Under the pieces are notes generated by a model. That model made no database searches and had not been told where the DNA came from. It worked only from the letters and a program-made list of their open reading frames with translations. A program made the translations under genes and the position numbers. 64,000 nucleotides of DNA from Bacteroidota bacterium (GTDB lineage Bacteria; Bacteroidota; Bacteroidia; Sphingobacteriales; Sphingobacteriaceae): assembly GCA_013288485.1 (NCBI GenBank), contig JABDBW010000003.1, positions 1-64,000 on the forward strand, in the 5' to 3' direction. Positions 18,401 through 26,849 of the stretch are shown here, piece by piece. The stretch's first letter is position 1, and every line of letters begins with the position of its first letter.

Positions 18401-19043
18401 CGGCATATTCCTTTACGGGTAAGGATAATATTTCATTTTTATTGAGCGATTGTATTGACATGTTACCAAACTCATTGGTTATCCAGCTGCCGCCTAATGT
18501 AACTTTGCCGGCAGGTGCCAGGTTTGATGATTTATCAACAACATCAATACGGGGCAGGCTTTCATTATTCATAAAAACACGTATCCGGCTACCGGCAAGC
18601 TGTATCCTGAAATTATACCATTTGCCGGGAGTCGGCTGAAAATCCAACTCCCGCAAAGCCAGAAAATCATCTCCGCCCATATAACCAAGTCTTGCCAGGT
18701 ATAAAAATTTTTGCATCCCCCCCTTTAGCATTAACAGGTAACGGTCGTCACGGTTGGCGGCCCGAAATCCCGCACATATCTGCACCTGGTTTGCTGCATC
18801 AGGTACCCTGGCCCTGAATTTCACTTCGTAGTCGGCCCAGTTATTTTCACCAAAACACAGGTAGGCATCCTTTGTGGTTAAAACCGAGTTTTCAATCTTA
18901 CTTATCCCCCGCCCCACTTTATCATATTTCGAAGTTTGCGTGTCAAACTTTTCTGTAAGTTTAAATTCAGATTGCGCCTGAACATTTGATATGATGAACA
19001 GGAATAAAAGCGAATTGGATAAGCGATAAATATGTTTTTTCAT
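15417..19043 (-). CDS. Large secreted glycoside hydrolase family 2 enzyme
   Basis: 1208 residues from the ATG at 19041-19043; the track adds 14 residues before this MKKHIYRLSNS signal peptide. Order: signal peptide, a concanavalin-like domain (about 25-200, ENNWADYEVKFRARVPD, as in DUF1080/LamG), the GH2 sugar-binding jelly roll (about 245-420), an immunoglobulin-like domain, and the GH2 TIM barrel with acid/base Glu in WTVNNEMKF (about 678) and nucleophile Glu in ISQELSTGY (about 776). The C-terminal part has a GATase-like segment (VYILSGLDSVN). Probably hydrolyses beta-galactosides, glucuronides or mannosides in the periplasm; substrate undetermined. No SusC/SusD pair is adjacent, so it is not in an obvious utilisation locus. 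Confidence 0.9.
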   Translation of the reverse strand: MKKHIYRLSNSLLFLFIISNVQAQSEFKLTEKFDTQTSKYDKVGRGISKIENSVLTTKDAYLCFGENNWADYEVKFRARVPDAANQVQICAGFRAANRDDRYLLMLKGGMQKFLYLARLGYMGGDDFLALRELDFQPTPGKWYNFRIQLAGSRIRVFMNNESLPRIDVVDKSSNLAPAGKVTLGGSWITNEFGNMSIQSLNKNEILSLPVKEYAVPPLDKETLRKQQRATYKPITIPTVNSKRTTISLDGKWLFSPDYETEDDAQAVSPGHADNNWHVMHVPDFWNPIRVWLHGERYNSGSKGVADNYYQKETDRCEAYTFDYKKTNSGWYRQWVQLPENIKGKHLQLTFDAISKVAEVWVNGIKAGTHIGMFGDIKLDVTGLLKPGKNLVAVKVGKNYIKNIKDANKIVDVAVSVEVTEKMLKDLAHGMFGDDPGGIWQPVSLIITDPVRIEDVFIKPNLNGADIDVTIKNYNKTRQAFSLSTAINGAKLKEALYKDISFKQLELQPGEEKTFTYTITGLKPKLWSPEHPNLYNFKFSLLAKDSKAIDKKNIRSGFRTFKAIGDYFYLNGKKYWLRGANQTAMPLAPNDSALADKFCKLMKAGNVMVTRSHTVPYNETWLNASDENGIGVSYEGTWTWLFLQSSMPDQKLVDLWKDEFFGLLKKYRNHPSLLLWTVNNEMKFYDNDPDIARAKVKMKIISDVVKQMRVIDPTRSIVFDSNYRRNTKRFGADFYTDIDDGDIDDIHSYINWYDNSLFEYFNGEWQKRFKNPGRPLISQELSTGYTDETGHPTRFYNYVHQTSSALVGKYGYEYNDPYYFSKIEAFNTKELAEALRRSNDKAAGELHFSLVTWFTNSYLTNKIKSFPVYYAMKNALQPVLISAELWGRHFYAGAPLSTRICIINDKEDGSVLQASTLQWQLVNNTGNKITQGSLAIPAVEHYTRYWVDPQIIVPQNLPTSRIEGKLILKLVENGKTVSENSYDVLLVKKDFENANKLSGKKIAVLDLNKMVSPSLDFLGIKYTSSASLADLLKQKADVYILSGLDSVNTNATETRQIRELIGRGAKILLTRCGNYAHQLYPEYVRGIIKSAGEVMSMDIPESAIFNGIEPLDTRLFTNNKREMPSVIADAFRITRDPKVEAPASFTKVHGYLQGQIEERMAHLDGIRGYPIIKIKDNGTIILSEVLTEKSRTDPIAAKLLVNMLIDLTR

Positions 19044-19397
19044 TTTAATTATAGGTATTATGTTCTGATTTGCAGAATGCAGCAAACAAACTTAGAAATA
19101 ATATGCTAACGTTGTTATCAATATATTCAACCTTATCTGTTTCGGTTTCGTATAAGGAAAATATCAAAGCTAATAGCTGGCGTGTCGGCAACCTTTCTTC
19201 TATGTATAAATTATGTTGAATTCATGATTTTAACATAATTGAGACTTAATTGATTAGACAATATTGTAAAACCATATTATAAATATTAACAGGTAATTAA
19301 TTATAATTGAAGATAATTTAATAAATACAGGCAAGTGTAAATTAACCTTCTGTGTTTTTTAATTATATTCAAACATTAATTGCAAGCCGTTAAACCT
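19044..19397. other. AT-rich divergent intergenic region with one inverted repeat
   Basis: No gene is visible. An inverted repeat AATTATGTT / AACATAATT lies at 19209-19217 and 19232-19240, roughly midway between the GH2 gene and the T9SS locus, and may be a regulator site. The rest is AT-rich promoter-like DNA. I cannot place a confident -7 box. Confidence 0.5.
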
Positions 19398-21893
19398 ATG
19401 CTACAACTTCTATTTCGGGGTAAATACGTTAAATGGCTGTTGAACTACTACACCGTATTATTTTTATTAAGCGTTCCAATAACCATTTTTGCCGAAGGAA
19501 GTAAAGAGTTATCGTCAAACGGCGGCAACAGGGCCTTTCTTTTATCAAGCACTACAAGTAACCTTTCGTTCCCGTTCCCAACACTTGGTACCATGAAGGT
19601 TTATGTAAAGGCAGGCGAAACCATTTATGTGGGTTCAAGCGCCCAGGGCATGGGCGCAGGAACTATTAATTTAAGGGCCCCTGATGGCAGTACTTATACC
19701 AGCGGTACATCTGCAACCGTGGGGCTTATCGCTAACCGCAGCCAGGAACTTGCGGGTCCGCAACCTAATGCAGGTGGATATACCCCTTATACACGTACAG
19801 CTTCGGCCAACCAGCAGGGCGTTTGGGAAATTGATTTTATTTCACCAAGCAATGGAATTGACCAGGAATCGACCCCTTCCCCTACCGCTGCTAATAGCAG
19901 CTGGATACAGCCTGTAGGCCAATATATTGCGGCATTTGATGTATCGGTAAGAGATGTGAGTAATTCGTTTTTTTTAACCGGAAGGGTGTATACCAATGTT
20001 TTCTCAGGTATAATAAGCGCTTTTAATGCGGGCTTTAATGGAATTATGCATATACTAACCAAGGACGGTTACCAATATATACTTGATAACAACGGGCAGG
20101 CTGGCAATGGTTTTACATTTTTTGTTAATAATAAAGGTTTCAGGGCCGGCGCAGCTGCCAGTTACCAGAGCGTTAACAGTACCAGTAACCCAAATGTGCA
20201 GGATCCCAGGCTGCCCGATACGCAATCAGATATCACTCATAAAATATTTTTTAATACGCCCGCCGCTGATCTTCCGGCAACCGCTAATGTGCCGGGCGGC
20301 GGTACTACCTGGCTGGTGAACCCACCGTTTGTACCCAGTATGAACGGGATGATCTTTATCGGAACTGAGGGTACAATAGGAAAAGCAGGCACCTCACCTT
20401 TAGGCGGCTCCATAAGCTTTACTGCAACAGCAAACGGAAGCTATACTATAGCTATTGATGTTAATAATAATGGTGTTTTTAACGACCCTATTGACCGTAT
20501 ATTAACAGGATCGGTTAAAACAGGAGGCAACCAGATAAGCTGGGATGGCTTAGACGGATTAGGCAATAAAGTACCGGCAAGTACAACCAGCTATGCGGTA
20601 AATGTTACTTTAGTATTGTATAGTGCGGAGGTGCACTTTCCGTTTTTTGATGTGGAACGTAATGTTAACGGCATTTTATTAACCCGGGTTAACGGCACTA
20701 ACTCACCCGATTATACCATGTATTGGGACGACAGCCCTATTACGGTAGTGGGAACCCCTTCCAATCCAATAAAAAACTTAACCGGCATTAATAGCCTGGT
20801 TAATGGCCATAAATGGGGAAGCCCGACTACCGATCCTTTTAATGAAAATGATTTCGGGAACAATACAAGCCTGGATAGCTGGGCGTATGTGATCAGTCCC
20901 CCCATAAACGCGTCTCTTACTTTCCAGATACGTGAGGCTGATCTGGAAGTGGTAAGTGTGGCGTCAAATTCCGGTTGCGTGGGCCAAAAGGTAAATTATA
21001 CCGTAGTTGTAAGAAATAACGGGCCCAGCGATGTTACCGGCAGCATATTTTCGTTCAGTTATCCGAATGAGATATCGGGTCTTGCGGTTACAAATGTGCA
21101 AACCACGGCTACAGCTACAGTAACGGCTGAAACAAAAGCTAATAATCTATACAAGGCCACGCTTAATATGACCAATGGCGCGGCAAGTACCTTTACCTTA
21201 ACAGGGACAGTTACCGGTGTACCTTCAAGCGGCACCATTGATATATCTGCAGGAATTTTACGTCCTGCGGATGTTACTGATCCTGATGCTACTGACCCCG
21301 ATAGTGCCCCTCCCAGCGACCCGCTGGATGAATGTAACGCCGCACCGTCAGGGCCTGGTTGCAACAATATTAAAACCAATAGCACAATATTTACGATGGC
21401 TCCAAATGCCGGGGCCGATACCCTGGTTATGCAAAACACAGTAGCTACACTTATGGCCAATATGAGCGGAACATGGGCGCAAATAGGCAATACGCCTTCT
21501 ATTGCTAATATCAATTCACCTGTAACCGCCACCACTACTATAACCGGTTTAACAACTTTAGGCCAATACAATTTTTCGTTCACCAATGCGAATGGCTGTG
21601 CGGATACAGTTGCTATTGTGGTTGCACCTTCTGATTTAAGTATTCCTAATATTATTACACCAAACGGTGATGGGAAAAATGACACTTTCGAAGTTCCGGG
21701 ATTATTATTTTACCCGAGCAGTGAATTGCTGATATTTAACCGCTGGGGCAATGAAGTTTACCGTTCAGAAAGTTATGCCAATTCATGGAACGGCAGCGGC
21801 CTGGCAGGGGGCACTTATTATTACATACTGAACAGGAAGGATAAAAAGGGCAAAATTATCACATTTAAGGGCTGGATCTATTTAAAGCGATAA
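19398..21893 (+). CDS. T9SS-exported protein with CHU_C (type B) sorting domain
   Basis: The track begins at a TTG (19380); the ATG at 19398 gives MLQLLFRGKYVKWLLNYYTVLFLL, a plausible signal peptide, and 831 residues. The middle holds beta-sandwich regions, including a DUF11-like repeat (LEVVSVASNSGCVGQKVNYT). The C-terminal about 85 residues, IPNIITPNGDGKNDTFEVPG then FNRWGNEVYRSE and GGTYYYIL, are the gliding-motility-associated CHU_C domain, the export signal for the type IX secretion system. It is followed 1 bp later by a PorP/SprF gene, the usual partner for type B cargo. Probably a large cell-surface adhesin-type protein. Confidence 0.9.
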   Translation: MLQLLFRGKYVKWLLNYYTVLFLLSVPITIFAEGSKELSSNGGNRAFLLSSTTSNLSFPFPTLGTMKVYVKAGETIYVGSSAQGMGAGTINLRAPDGSTYTSGTSATVGLIANRSQELAGPQPNAGGYTPYTRTASANQQGVWEIDFISPSNGIDQESTPSPTAANSSWIQPVGQYIAAFDVSVRDVSNSFFLTGRVYTNVFSGIISAFNAGFNGIMHILTKDGYQYILDNNGQAGNGFTFFVNNKGFRAGAAASYQSVNSTSNPNVQDPRLPDTQSDITHKIFFNTPAADLPATANVPGGGTTWLVNPPFVPSMNGMIFIGTEGTIGKAGTSPLGGSISFTATANGSYTIAIDVNNNGVFNDPIDRILTGSVKTGGNQISWDGLDGLGNKVPASTTSYAVNVTLVLYSAEVHFPFFDVERNVNGILLTRVNGTNSPDYTMYWDDSPITVVGTPSNPIKNLTGINSLVNGHKWGSPTTDPFNENDFGNNTSLDSWAYVISPPINASLTFQIREADLEVVSVASNSGCVGQKVNYTVVVRNNGPSDVTGSIFSFSYPNEISGLAVTNVQTTATATVTAETKANNLYKATLNMTNGAASTFTLTGTVTGVPSSGTIDISAGILRPADVTDPDATDPDSAPPSDPLDECNAAPSGPGCNNIKTNSTIFTMAPNAGADTLVMQNTVATLMANMSGTWAQIGNTPSIANINSPVTATTTITGLTTLGQYNFSFTNANGCADTVAIVVAPSDLSIPNIITPNGDGKNDTFEVPGLLFYPSSELLIFNRWGNEVYRSESYANSWNGSGLAGGTYYYILNRKDKKGKIITFKGWIYLKR

Positions 21894-21894
21894 G

Positions 21895-22875
21895 ATGAAG
21901 TTTTTGATAAAATATATCCTGCCTGTTATTATGGTTTTTGGTTTTACCAAAGGCTATGCCCAGCAAACCATGCAATTTAGCGAGTATATGTTTAACGGGA
22001 TGTCAGTTAACCCCGCATACGCCGGGTATAAAGAGGATTGGACGTTAAATTTAAGCGGCCGCCTTCAATGGACAGGTGTTGACGGTGCGCCCAAAACCAG
22101 TACCTTATCTGTTGATGGCGTAACAGACGGCTATAAAAAAAATGTTGGTATTGGCTTTTTAGTTACCAATGACCGCCTGGGACCTGAAAATAATTCGGCG
22201 GCCTATATTAATTATGCTTACCGGATACGTTTGGACGCGGCCGACACCAAACGTTTATGTTTTGGTATTGCCGCCGGGGGCATAGAGTACACCATTAATG
22301 GTTCACTTTTTAACGCGGCCGATATTACCGACGGCAGTATACAGTCGGGCGCACAAAGTAATTTTACACCCGATTTTAGGGCAGGAGCTTATTATTATTC
22401 ACCTTTTTTTTATATGGGAGCCTCGGTACTTAATCTTCTCCCTCAAACTAATTTAAACCCTAATTCGGCAATTGTACCGCAGGTAAGGACTTTATATGTA
22501 ACCACAGGTTTCATGGTTCCCATATCGCCGGCCATAAGCTGGAAACCTGCGGTAATGTTTAAAGAAGATTTTAAGGGGCCTACCAACATGGATGTGTCCA
22601 GCTTTTTTTTAATTGGTAAGGTATTATGGCTGGGCGCAGCGTATAGTTCAAGCGTAACGTTATGGAACAAACCCAACCTGCAAAGTGACTTAAATAAAAA
22701 CGACGCGTTTACCGGAATGATAGACATCAGTGTAAACTCGCGGATACGTGTAGGATATGCTTATGATATTGTAACAAGCCAGTTGCCGGGTTTTCAGAAC
22801 GGGTCGCATGAAGTTTCTATTAGCATTGGCTTCGGAAGAAGAAATGGAAGAATATTAAGCCCACGTTATTTTTAA
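21895..22875 (+). CDS. PorP/SprF family T9SS outer-membrane protein
   Basis: 326 residues with a signal peptide (FTKGYAQQ). It begins with the family hallmark QTMQFSEYMFNGMSVNPAYAGYKEDW, then beta-strand-rich segments ending GFGRRNGRILSPRYF. PorP/SprF proteins form outer-membrane barrels that work with type B CHU_C cargo in surface attachment. One base separates it from the cargo gene and 6 bp from the OmpA gene, so the three form an operon. Confidence 0.93.
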   Translation: MKFLIKYILPVIMVFGFTKGYAQQTMQFSEYMFNGMSVNPAYAGYKEDWTLNLSGRLQWTGVDGAPKTSTLSVDGVTDGYKKNVGIGFLVTNDRLGPENNSAAYINYAYRIRLDAADTKRLCFGIAAGGIEYTINGSLFNAADITDGSIQSGAQSNFTPDFRAGAYYYSPFFYMGASVLNLLPQTNLNPNSAIVPQVRTLYVTTGFMVPISPAISWKPAVMFKEDFKGPTNMDVSSFFLIGKVLWLGAAYSSSVTLWNKPNLQSDLNKNDAFTGMIDISVNSRIRVGYAYDIVTSQLPGFQNGSHEVSISIGFGRRNGRILSPRYF

Positions 22876-22881
22876 AATAAT

Positions 22882-24642
22882 ATGAAAAAAATAGCTGTAC
22901 TTATTCTATTAATAATTAATGTTATAGCACTGGCCAACGCGCAGGAACAGCCCACTAAAAAAAATATTGCCGATAATTTTTTTGAACGGTACGAGTACGC
23001 TAAGGCGGTAGTTATTTATTTAGAACTGGCCGCCCAAAATAACCCCAAAATACATGCTGTTGAGCGCATTGCAGATTGTTACCGCCTGATGGAAGATTAT
23101 GACAACGCTGAAACATGGTACCAAAAAGCAACAGCCTATCCTGACGCGGCAATTATAGATTATTATTATTATGCCGAGATTTTATTACGTAACAAAAAAT
23201 TTAAAGAAGCTAAGGAACAGTATAAGGAATATTATGATAAAGCAGAAAACGCCGATCAGCTTCAATTTAAATTAGCGGCATGTGATTCGGCTGCTGCATG
23301 GGTAAAATTAACCAGCCATTATACCATAAAAAACGAACAGCGGTTTAATTCCAAATACTCCGACTGGGGCCTGAACTATTTTGGAAAAACAGGGTTTATT
23401 TTTACATCCGACCGTAAAGTAACCGACAAGAAAACTGCAGTTTATGAGCGTAACGGTAACGGCTATTTCAAATTATACCAATCGGATGGCGATACAATTA
23501 TTCCATTTCTGTTGAATACAAAAAATAAGGCATTTTTTGATGGCCAATACAACATCGGGCCAATGGTTGTTAACACCGCCCAGGATACGGCCTATATTAC
23601 TATTACCACCACCGTTCCTAAGCACTCGTTGCCCACTGACAAAAAGGAGAAAGGCAGCACACAAATTTTATATACCCGCCGCCTGCAATTGATAATGGCA
23701 ACAAAAACTAATGGGCAATGGGGTAATTTTGTGGGCTTTCCGTATAATAATATAAATAAGTATTCGGTTGGTAATGCAACGCTGTCAAAAGCCGGGGATG
23801 TGATCTATTTTACATCGGATATGCCGGGGGGCGAAGGAAAAACTGATATATGGTACTGCGTTAAACAAAGCAATGGTAGTTGGGACAAACCGGTTAATTG
23901 CGGTAAAATCATTAACACCAAACAAGATGAGTCTTTCCCTGTCATCAATAGTGATGGCGCTTTATATTTTTCATCAAATGGTTTGCCCGGAATGGGCGGC
24001 CTTGATATTTTCAGGGCCAAAGGCGCCAAAGACAACTGGGACAAACCCGAAAATTTAAAATATCCTATAAACAGCACCAGTGATGATTTTTATTACGTGA
24101 AACAGGATAACTTAAGCGGGTTCTTTTCCTCGAACCGTGAAAGCGGGCAGGGAAGCGATGATATTTATAGTTTTAGTTACAAACCTCCTGTCGTGATTGT
24201 AGCAGCACCGAAAATAGTTGTGCAACCAATACAACCCATACAACAACCGGTAATAAAAAACCCAATATTGAATTTAAAAAAGGGTGAAAGTTTAGTTTTA
24301 AAGAATATTTACTATGATCTTAACAAATCAGACATACGCCCGGATGCTGCGGTTGAACTGGATAAGCTGGCAGCAATATTAAAAGATCACCCTACTATAC
24401 GTTTGGAACTATCCTCTCATACCGATTCGAGGGCGCCTGCTGCTTATAACATGGCCCTATCAAACCGCAGGGCAGCATCGGCAGTCGCTTATTTAGTAAA
24501 GCAAGGTATTTCGGCAGGCAGGTTGGTGCCCAAAGGCTATGGCGAGACCCGTTTGCTTAATCAATGCGTTAAGGGCGTACACTGTACCGAAGCGGAGCAC
24601 CAATTAAACCGGCGAACTGAAGTTAAAATATTAAGCGAGTAA
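22882..24642 (+). CDS. OmpA-family protein with TPR and PD40 repeats (PorE-like)
   Basis: 586 residues with signal peptide. N-terminal TPR-like helices (about 25-150, FFERYEYAKAVVIYLELAAQ), a PD40/TolB-like propeller (GDVIYFTSDMPGGEGKTDIW, ALYFSSNGLPGMGGLDIF, GFFSSNRESGQGSDDIYSF), a Pro/Gln linker, and a C-terminal OmpA domain (about 470-586, YYDLNKSDIRPDAAVELDKL, ELSSHTDSRA, LSNRRAASAVAYL). The OmpA domain binds peptidoglycan and anchors the complex. The same architecture occurs in PorE-type T9SS components and in accessory PorP-OmpA pairs; the latter fits this cargo-linked locus better. Confidence 0.9.
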   Translation: MKKIAVLILLIINVIALANAQEQPTKKNIADNFFERYEYAKAVVIYLELAAQNNPKIHAVERIADCYRLMEDYDNAETWYQKATAYPDAAIIDYYYYAEILLRNKKFKEAKEQYKEYYDKAENADQLQFKLAACDSAAAWVKLTSHYTIKNEQRFNSKYSDWGLNYFGKTGFIFTSDRKVTDKKTAVYERNGNGYFKLYQSDGDTIIPFLLNTKNKAFFDGQYNIGPMVVNTAQDTAYITITTTVPKHSLPTDKKEKGSTQILYTRRLQLIMATKTNGQWGNFVGFPYNNINKYSVGNATLSKAGDVIYFTSDMPGGEGKTDIWYCVKQSNGSWDKPVNCGKIINTKQDESFPVINSDGALYFSSNGLPGMGGLDIFRAKGAKDNWDKPENLKYPINSTSDDFYYVKQDNLSGFFSSNRESGQGSDDIYSFSYKPPVVIVAAPKIVVQPIQPIQQPVIKNPILNLKKGESLVLKNIYYDLNKSDIRPDAAVELDKLAAILKDHPTIRLELSSHTDSRAPAAYNMALSNRRAASAVAYLVKQGISAGRLVPKGYGETRLLNQCVKGVHCTEAEHQLNRRTEVKILSE

Positions 24643-24755
24643 CCCCCTTCTATTTTATTAACTAACCCATGTATTTCAAACATGAACAGAACAAAACCAC
24701 TGTTGTCGGGTTATGCCTTTGCAGCAATGTTGTTGTAATGTAAATTTTAGCGTTG

Positions 24756-24790
24756 AATAGATGTTTAAACATCTATTTGTATTACATTTG
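24756..24790 (+). promoter_or_regulatory. Palindromic operator and -7 box of yceI
   Basis: A 22-bp perfect palindrome at 24756-24777, core TAGATGTTTAAACATCTA, sits 5 bp upstream of TACATTTG (24783-24790), an exact Bacteroidota -7 element. The size and symmetry suit a dimeric winged-helix regulator such as MarR; a repressor bound here would block RNA polymerase. The regulator is not in the window. Confidence 0.75.
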
Positions 24791-24812
24791 TTCTAAATAA
24801 AACAATCAAATC

Positions 24813-25349
24813 ATGGCAACAGCAACAAAATGGGTACTTGACCCAATGCACTCAGAAGTACAGTTTAAGGTAAAACACCTGGTTATATCAACTGTAAGCG
24901 GCTTTTTTAAAAGTTTTGAAGGATCATTAACAAATGACAATGACGACTTTGAAGGCGCAGCAATTGAATTTACATTAGATATTAACAGCATCGACACTAA
25001 TCAAACCCAGCGCGATGAGCATTTAAAATCAGCTGAGTTTTTTGACGCGGCAAAATATCCGCATATTAAATTCAAATCCTCTTCATTTACAAAAACTGAT
25101 GATGATAATTATAAATTAGCCGGCGACCTTACCATTAAAGATGTAACCAAACCGGTTACGCTTGATGTTGAATACGGCGGCTCGGCAGCTGATTTTTACG
25201 GAAACATAAAAGCCGGTTTTGAAGTTAGCGGTAAAATAAACCGTAAAGACTTTGGCTTAACCTGGGATGGCGTTACCGAAGCAGGCGCAATTGTAGTTGG
25301 TGAAGATATTAAGATCACTATAAACGCTCAATTTGCAAAACAAGCGTAA
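24813..25349 (+). CDS. YceI family protein
   Basis: 178 residues. Lipocalin-like barrel that binds polyisoprenoid or other amphiphilic molecules. Seen: WVLDPMHSEVQFKVKHLVIS, FTLDINSIDTNQTQRDEHL, SAEFFDAAKYPHIKFKSSSF, LTIKDVTKPVTLDVEY, NRKDFGLTW. There is no signal peptide, so this is the cytoplasmic form common in Bacteroidota. Driven from an exact -7 box overlooked by a 22-bp palindrome, so expression is probably regulated by a dimeric repressor, perhaps under stress. Confidence 0.95.
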   Translation: MATATKWVLDPMHSEVQFKVKHLVISTVSGFFKSFEGSLTNDNDDFEGAAIEFTLDINSIDTNQTQRDEHLKSAEFFDAAKYPHIKFKSSSFTKTDDDNYKLAGDLTIKDVTKPVTLDVEYGGSAADFYGNIKAGFEVSGKINRKDFGLTWDGVTEAGAIVVGEDIKITINAQFAKQA

Positions 25350-25358
25350 TTGATTTCG

Positions 25359-25376
25359 TCCCGATAGCAATCGGGA
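25359..25376. repeat. Short palindrome TCCCGAT-AGCA-ATCGGGA
   Basis: A 7-bp-arm palindrome just after the yceI stop. The same arm occurs at 45752-45767 and, without the outer T/A, at 45779-45796 and 46250-46267. It looks like an interspersed palindromic repeat; no T-tract follows, so it is a weak terminator. Confidence 0.7.
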
Positions 25377-25418
25377 TCGGATGTTCAATTTCGAAATTAT
25401 ATGATTTACTGGTATATT

Positions 25419-25450
25419 ATAAATGCAATCCGATATTGGATTGCATTTAT
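25419..25450. repeat. 13-bp stem inverted repeat
   Basis: ATAAATGCAATCC at 25419-25431 and GGATTGCATTTAT at 25438-25450 with a 6-nt loop, upstream of the antitoxin promoter. GGTATAT also recurs on both sides. It could be a regulatory hairpin or an operator for the toxin-antitoxin pair. Confidence 0.65.
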
Positions 25451-25492
25451 GGTATATAAGGATTTTAACTTCACAATTCAAAGTAAATATGT

Positions 25493-25500
25493 TAATTTTG
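25493..25500 (+). promoter_or_regulatory. -7 box for the antitoxin-toxin operon
   Basis: TAATTTTG, an exact match to TAnnTTTG, ends 18 bp before the chosen antitoxin ATG. No convincing -33 TTG is seen at the expected distance. Confidence 0.55.
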
Positions 25501-25518
25501 ATGTAACATTAATTGGCA

Positions 25519-25755
25519 ATGAAAACATTAAACATTTCTATATCAGATATTGAGTATAAAAAATTTGGTTTACAGAACGATCGGCTTACTTTTACAGATT
25601 TCGTTGACCTGATTAGTAATGAGTTATCGCGTCAAAACCTTAACAGGTGCATTGAACTTGCAGAAAAATATGGATTGTCGAAATTGACAATGGACGATAT
25701 TAGCAAAGAAGTAAAAGCTGTAAGAAAAAATGCAAAAAATAATACTCGATACTAA
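25519..25755 (+). CDS. Antitoxin of a PIN-type toxin-antitoxin pair
   Basis: 78 residues from the ATG at 25519; the track's TTG adds two. Begins MKTLNISISDIEYKKFGLQND, a short beta strand then helices resembling small ribbon-helix-helix antitoxins, with a basic C-terminus (KAVRKNAKNNTRY). It overlaps the downstream PIN gene by 26 bp, a typical TA arrangement that couples translation. The exact antitoxin family is not recognised; identity rests mainly on position and size. Confidence 0.8.
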   Translation: MKTLNISISDIEYKKFGLQNDRLTFTDFVDLISNELSRQNLNRCIELAEKYGLSKLTMDDISKEVKAVRKNAKNNTRY

Positions 25756-26149
25756 TGTCTTAGTCTCAGGCTTAATTCAAAAAAACTATCCTTACCTAAT
25801 TATCTACGAGGTTTTTAATAGTAATCAAATTGAGCTTTGTATTTCAGATATACTAATGTTTGAATATTATGAAGTATTAAATCGTAAAAAGTTTTCAAAA
25901 TATCCCGATTTTCTTATCAAAGCTGAAGCATTACTTGTTGATATTGAAAAAAAGGCGATACTATTCAAACCCACTACAATTCTTAATATAATTGATGATT
26001 CAGCAGATAACCGGCTTTTAGAACTTGCAGAAGAATGCGAGGCTAATTTTCTGATAACAGGCAATACAAACGATTTTAAAATTACAAATTACAAAAAAAC
26101 TCAAATAATATCACCCAAAGAATATTACGAAAATCACTGTCCATATTAA
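25730..26149 (+). CDS. PIN-domain toxin (putative RNase)
   Basis: 139 residues. Acidic PIN-site residues are visible: Asp in IILDTNVLVSGL, Glu in SDILMFEYYEVLNRKKF, and a C-terminal IDDSADNRLLELAEECEANF then LITGN. It matches the putative toxin component, PIN family, about 135-140 residues, which cleaves RNA when free of antitoxin. Starts inside the antitoxin gene. All catalytic positions appear present, so it is likely functional, unlike the PIN remnant at 1094. Confidence 0.88.
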   Translation: MQKIILDTNVLVSGLIQKNYPYLIIYEVFNSNQIELCISDILMFEYYEVLNRKKFSKYPDFLIKAEALLVDIEKKAILFKPTTILNIIDDSADNRLLELAEECEANFLITGNTNDFKITNYKKTQIISPKEYYENHCPY

Positions 26150-26228
26150 ATTAGTAATAAGGCATAAATATTGTAAAGCTAAAATGCGAAACGTCCGGTA
26201 GTAATGGGATGAAATCTGAAATTAAGAC

Positions 26229-26849
26229 ATGCTAATCAAGATATATCCCGAAAATCCAAATCCAAAATCTATTGAACAGATAGTTGATGTATTACGCAAA
26301 GGGGGGCTAATCATCTATCCTACTGATACGGTTTATGGTTTGGGATGTGACATTACGAATCACAAGGCTATTGAAGCTATTTGCAGGATAAGGAACATAC
26401 TGCCCGATAAGGCCAACTTCTCGTTTATATGCTATGATCTGAGCCATATATCAGATTATATTAAGCCTATAGACAATACCACGTTCAGGGTGTTAAAAAA
26501 GGCCTTACCCGGGCCATTTACCTTTATTTTTAATGCCAACCACAATGTACCCAAACTATTAAGCTCCAATAAAAAAACAGTAGGCATAAGGGTTCCTGAT
26601 AATGATATAGCGCGCTGTATAGTGAAAGAGCTGGGGAATCCTATTCTTTCAACCTCTATTAAAGATGATGACGAGATCATTGAGTACTCTACCGATCCTG
26701 AACTGATCCATGAAAAATACCAGGACCTGGTTGATATGGTGATAGATGGCGGCTATGGTGATAATATTGCGTCCACTGTGGTTGACTGCACATCGGGCAA
26801 CTTTGATATTATACGAGAAGGTAAAGGGGAATTAGAGTTGTATTTATAA
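26229..26849 (+). CDS. Sua5/YciO/YrdC family protein (threonylcarbamoyl-AMP synthase type)
   Basis: 206 residues. Forms threonylcarbamoyl-adenylate for the tRNA t6A modification, or is a YciO-type paralogue. Seen: [55 protein letters not shown]. The usual KxR of YrdC reads [18 protein letters not shown], nearer to the YciO subgroup, so I leave the symbol open. Overlaps the end of trpA tail to tail by 6 bp. Confidence 0.88.
   Translation: MLIKIYPENPNPKSIEQIVDVLRKGGLIIYPTDTVYGLGCDITNHKAIEAICRIRNILPDKANFSFICYDLSHISDYIKPIDNTTFRVLKKALPGPFTFIFNANHNVPKLLSSNKKTVGIRVPDNDIARCIVKELGNPILSTSIKDDDEIIEYSTDPELIHEKYQDLVDMVIDGGYGDNIASTVVDCTSGNFDIIREGKGELELYL

Noticed and set aside
21059-21685. 208-aa minus-strand ORF inside the CHU_C gene
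   Set aside because: Shadow of the Thr/Val-rich coding strand with no promoter or known domain.
15417-24642. Polysaccharide utilisation locus around the GH2 enzyme
   Set aside because: No SusC/SusD pair, sensor or second glycosidase is adjacent; the divergent operon is a T9SS cargo unit.
25359-25376. Rho-independent terminator for yceI
   Set aside because: The stem is good but no T-run follows, and the same palindrome recurs elsewhere in other contexts.
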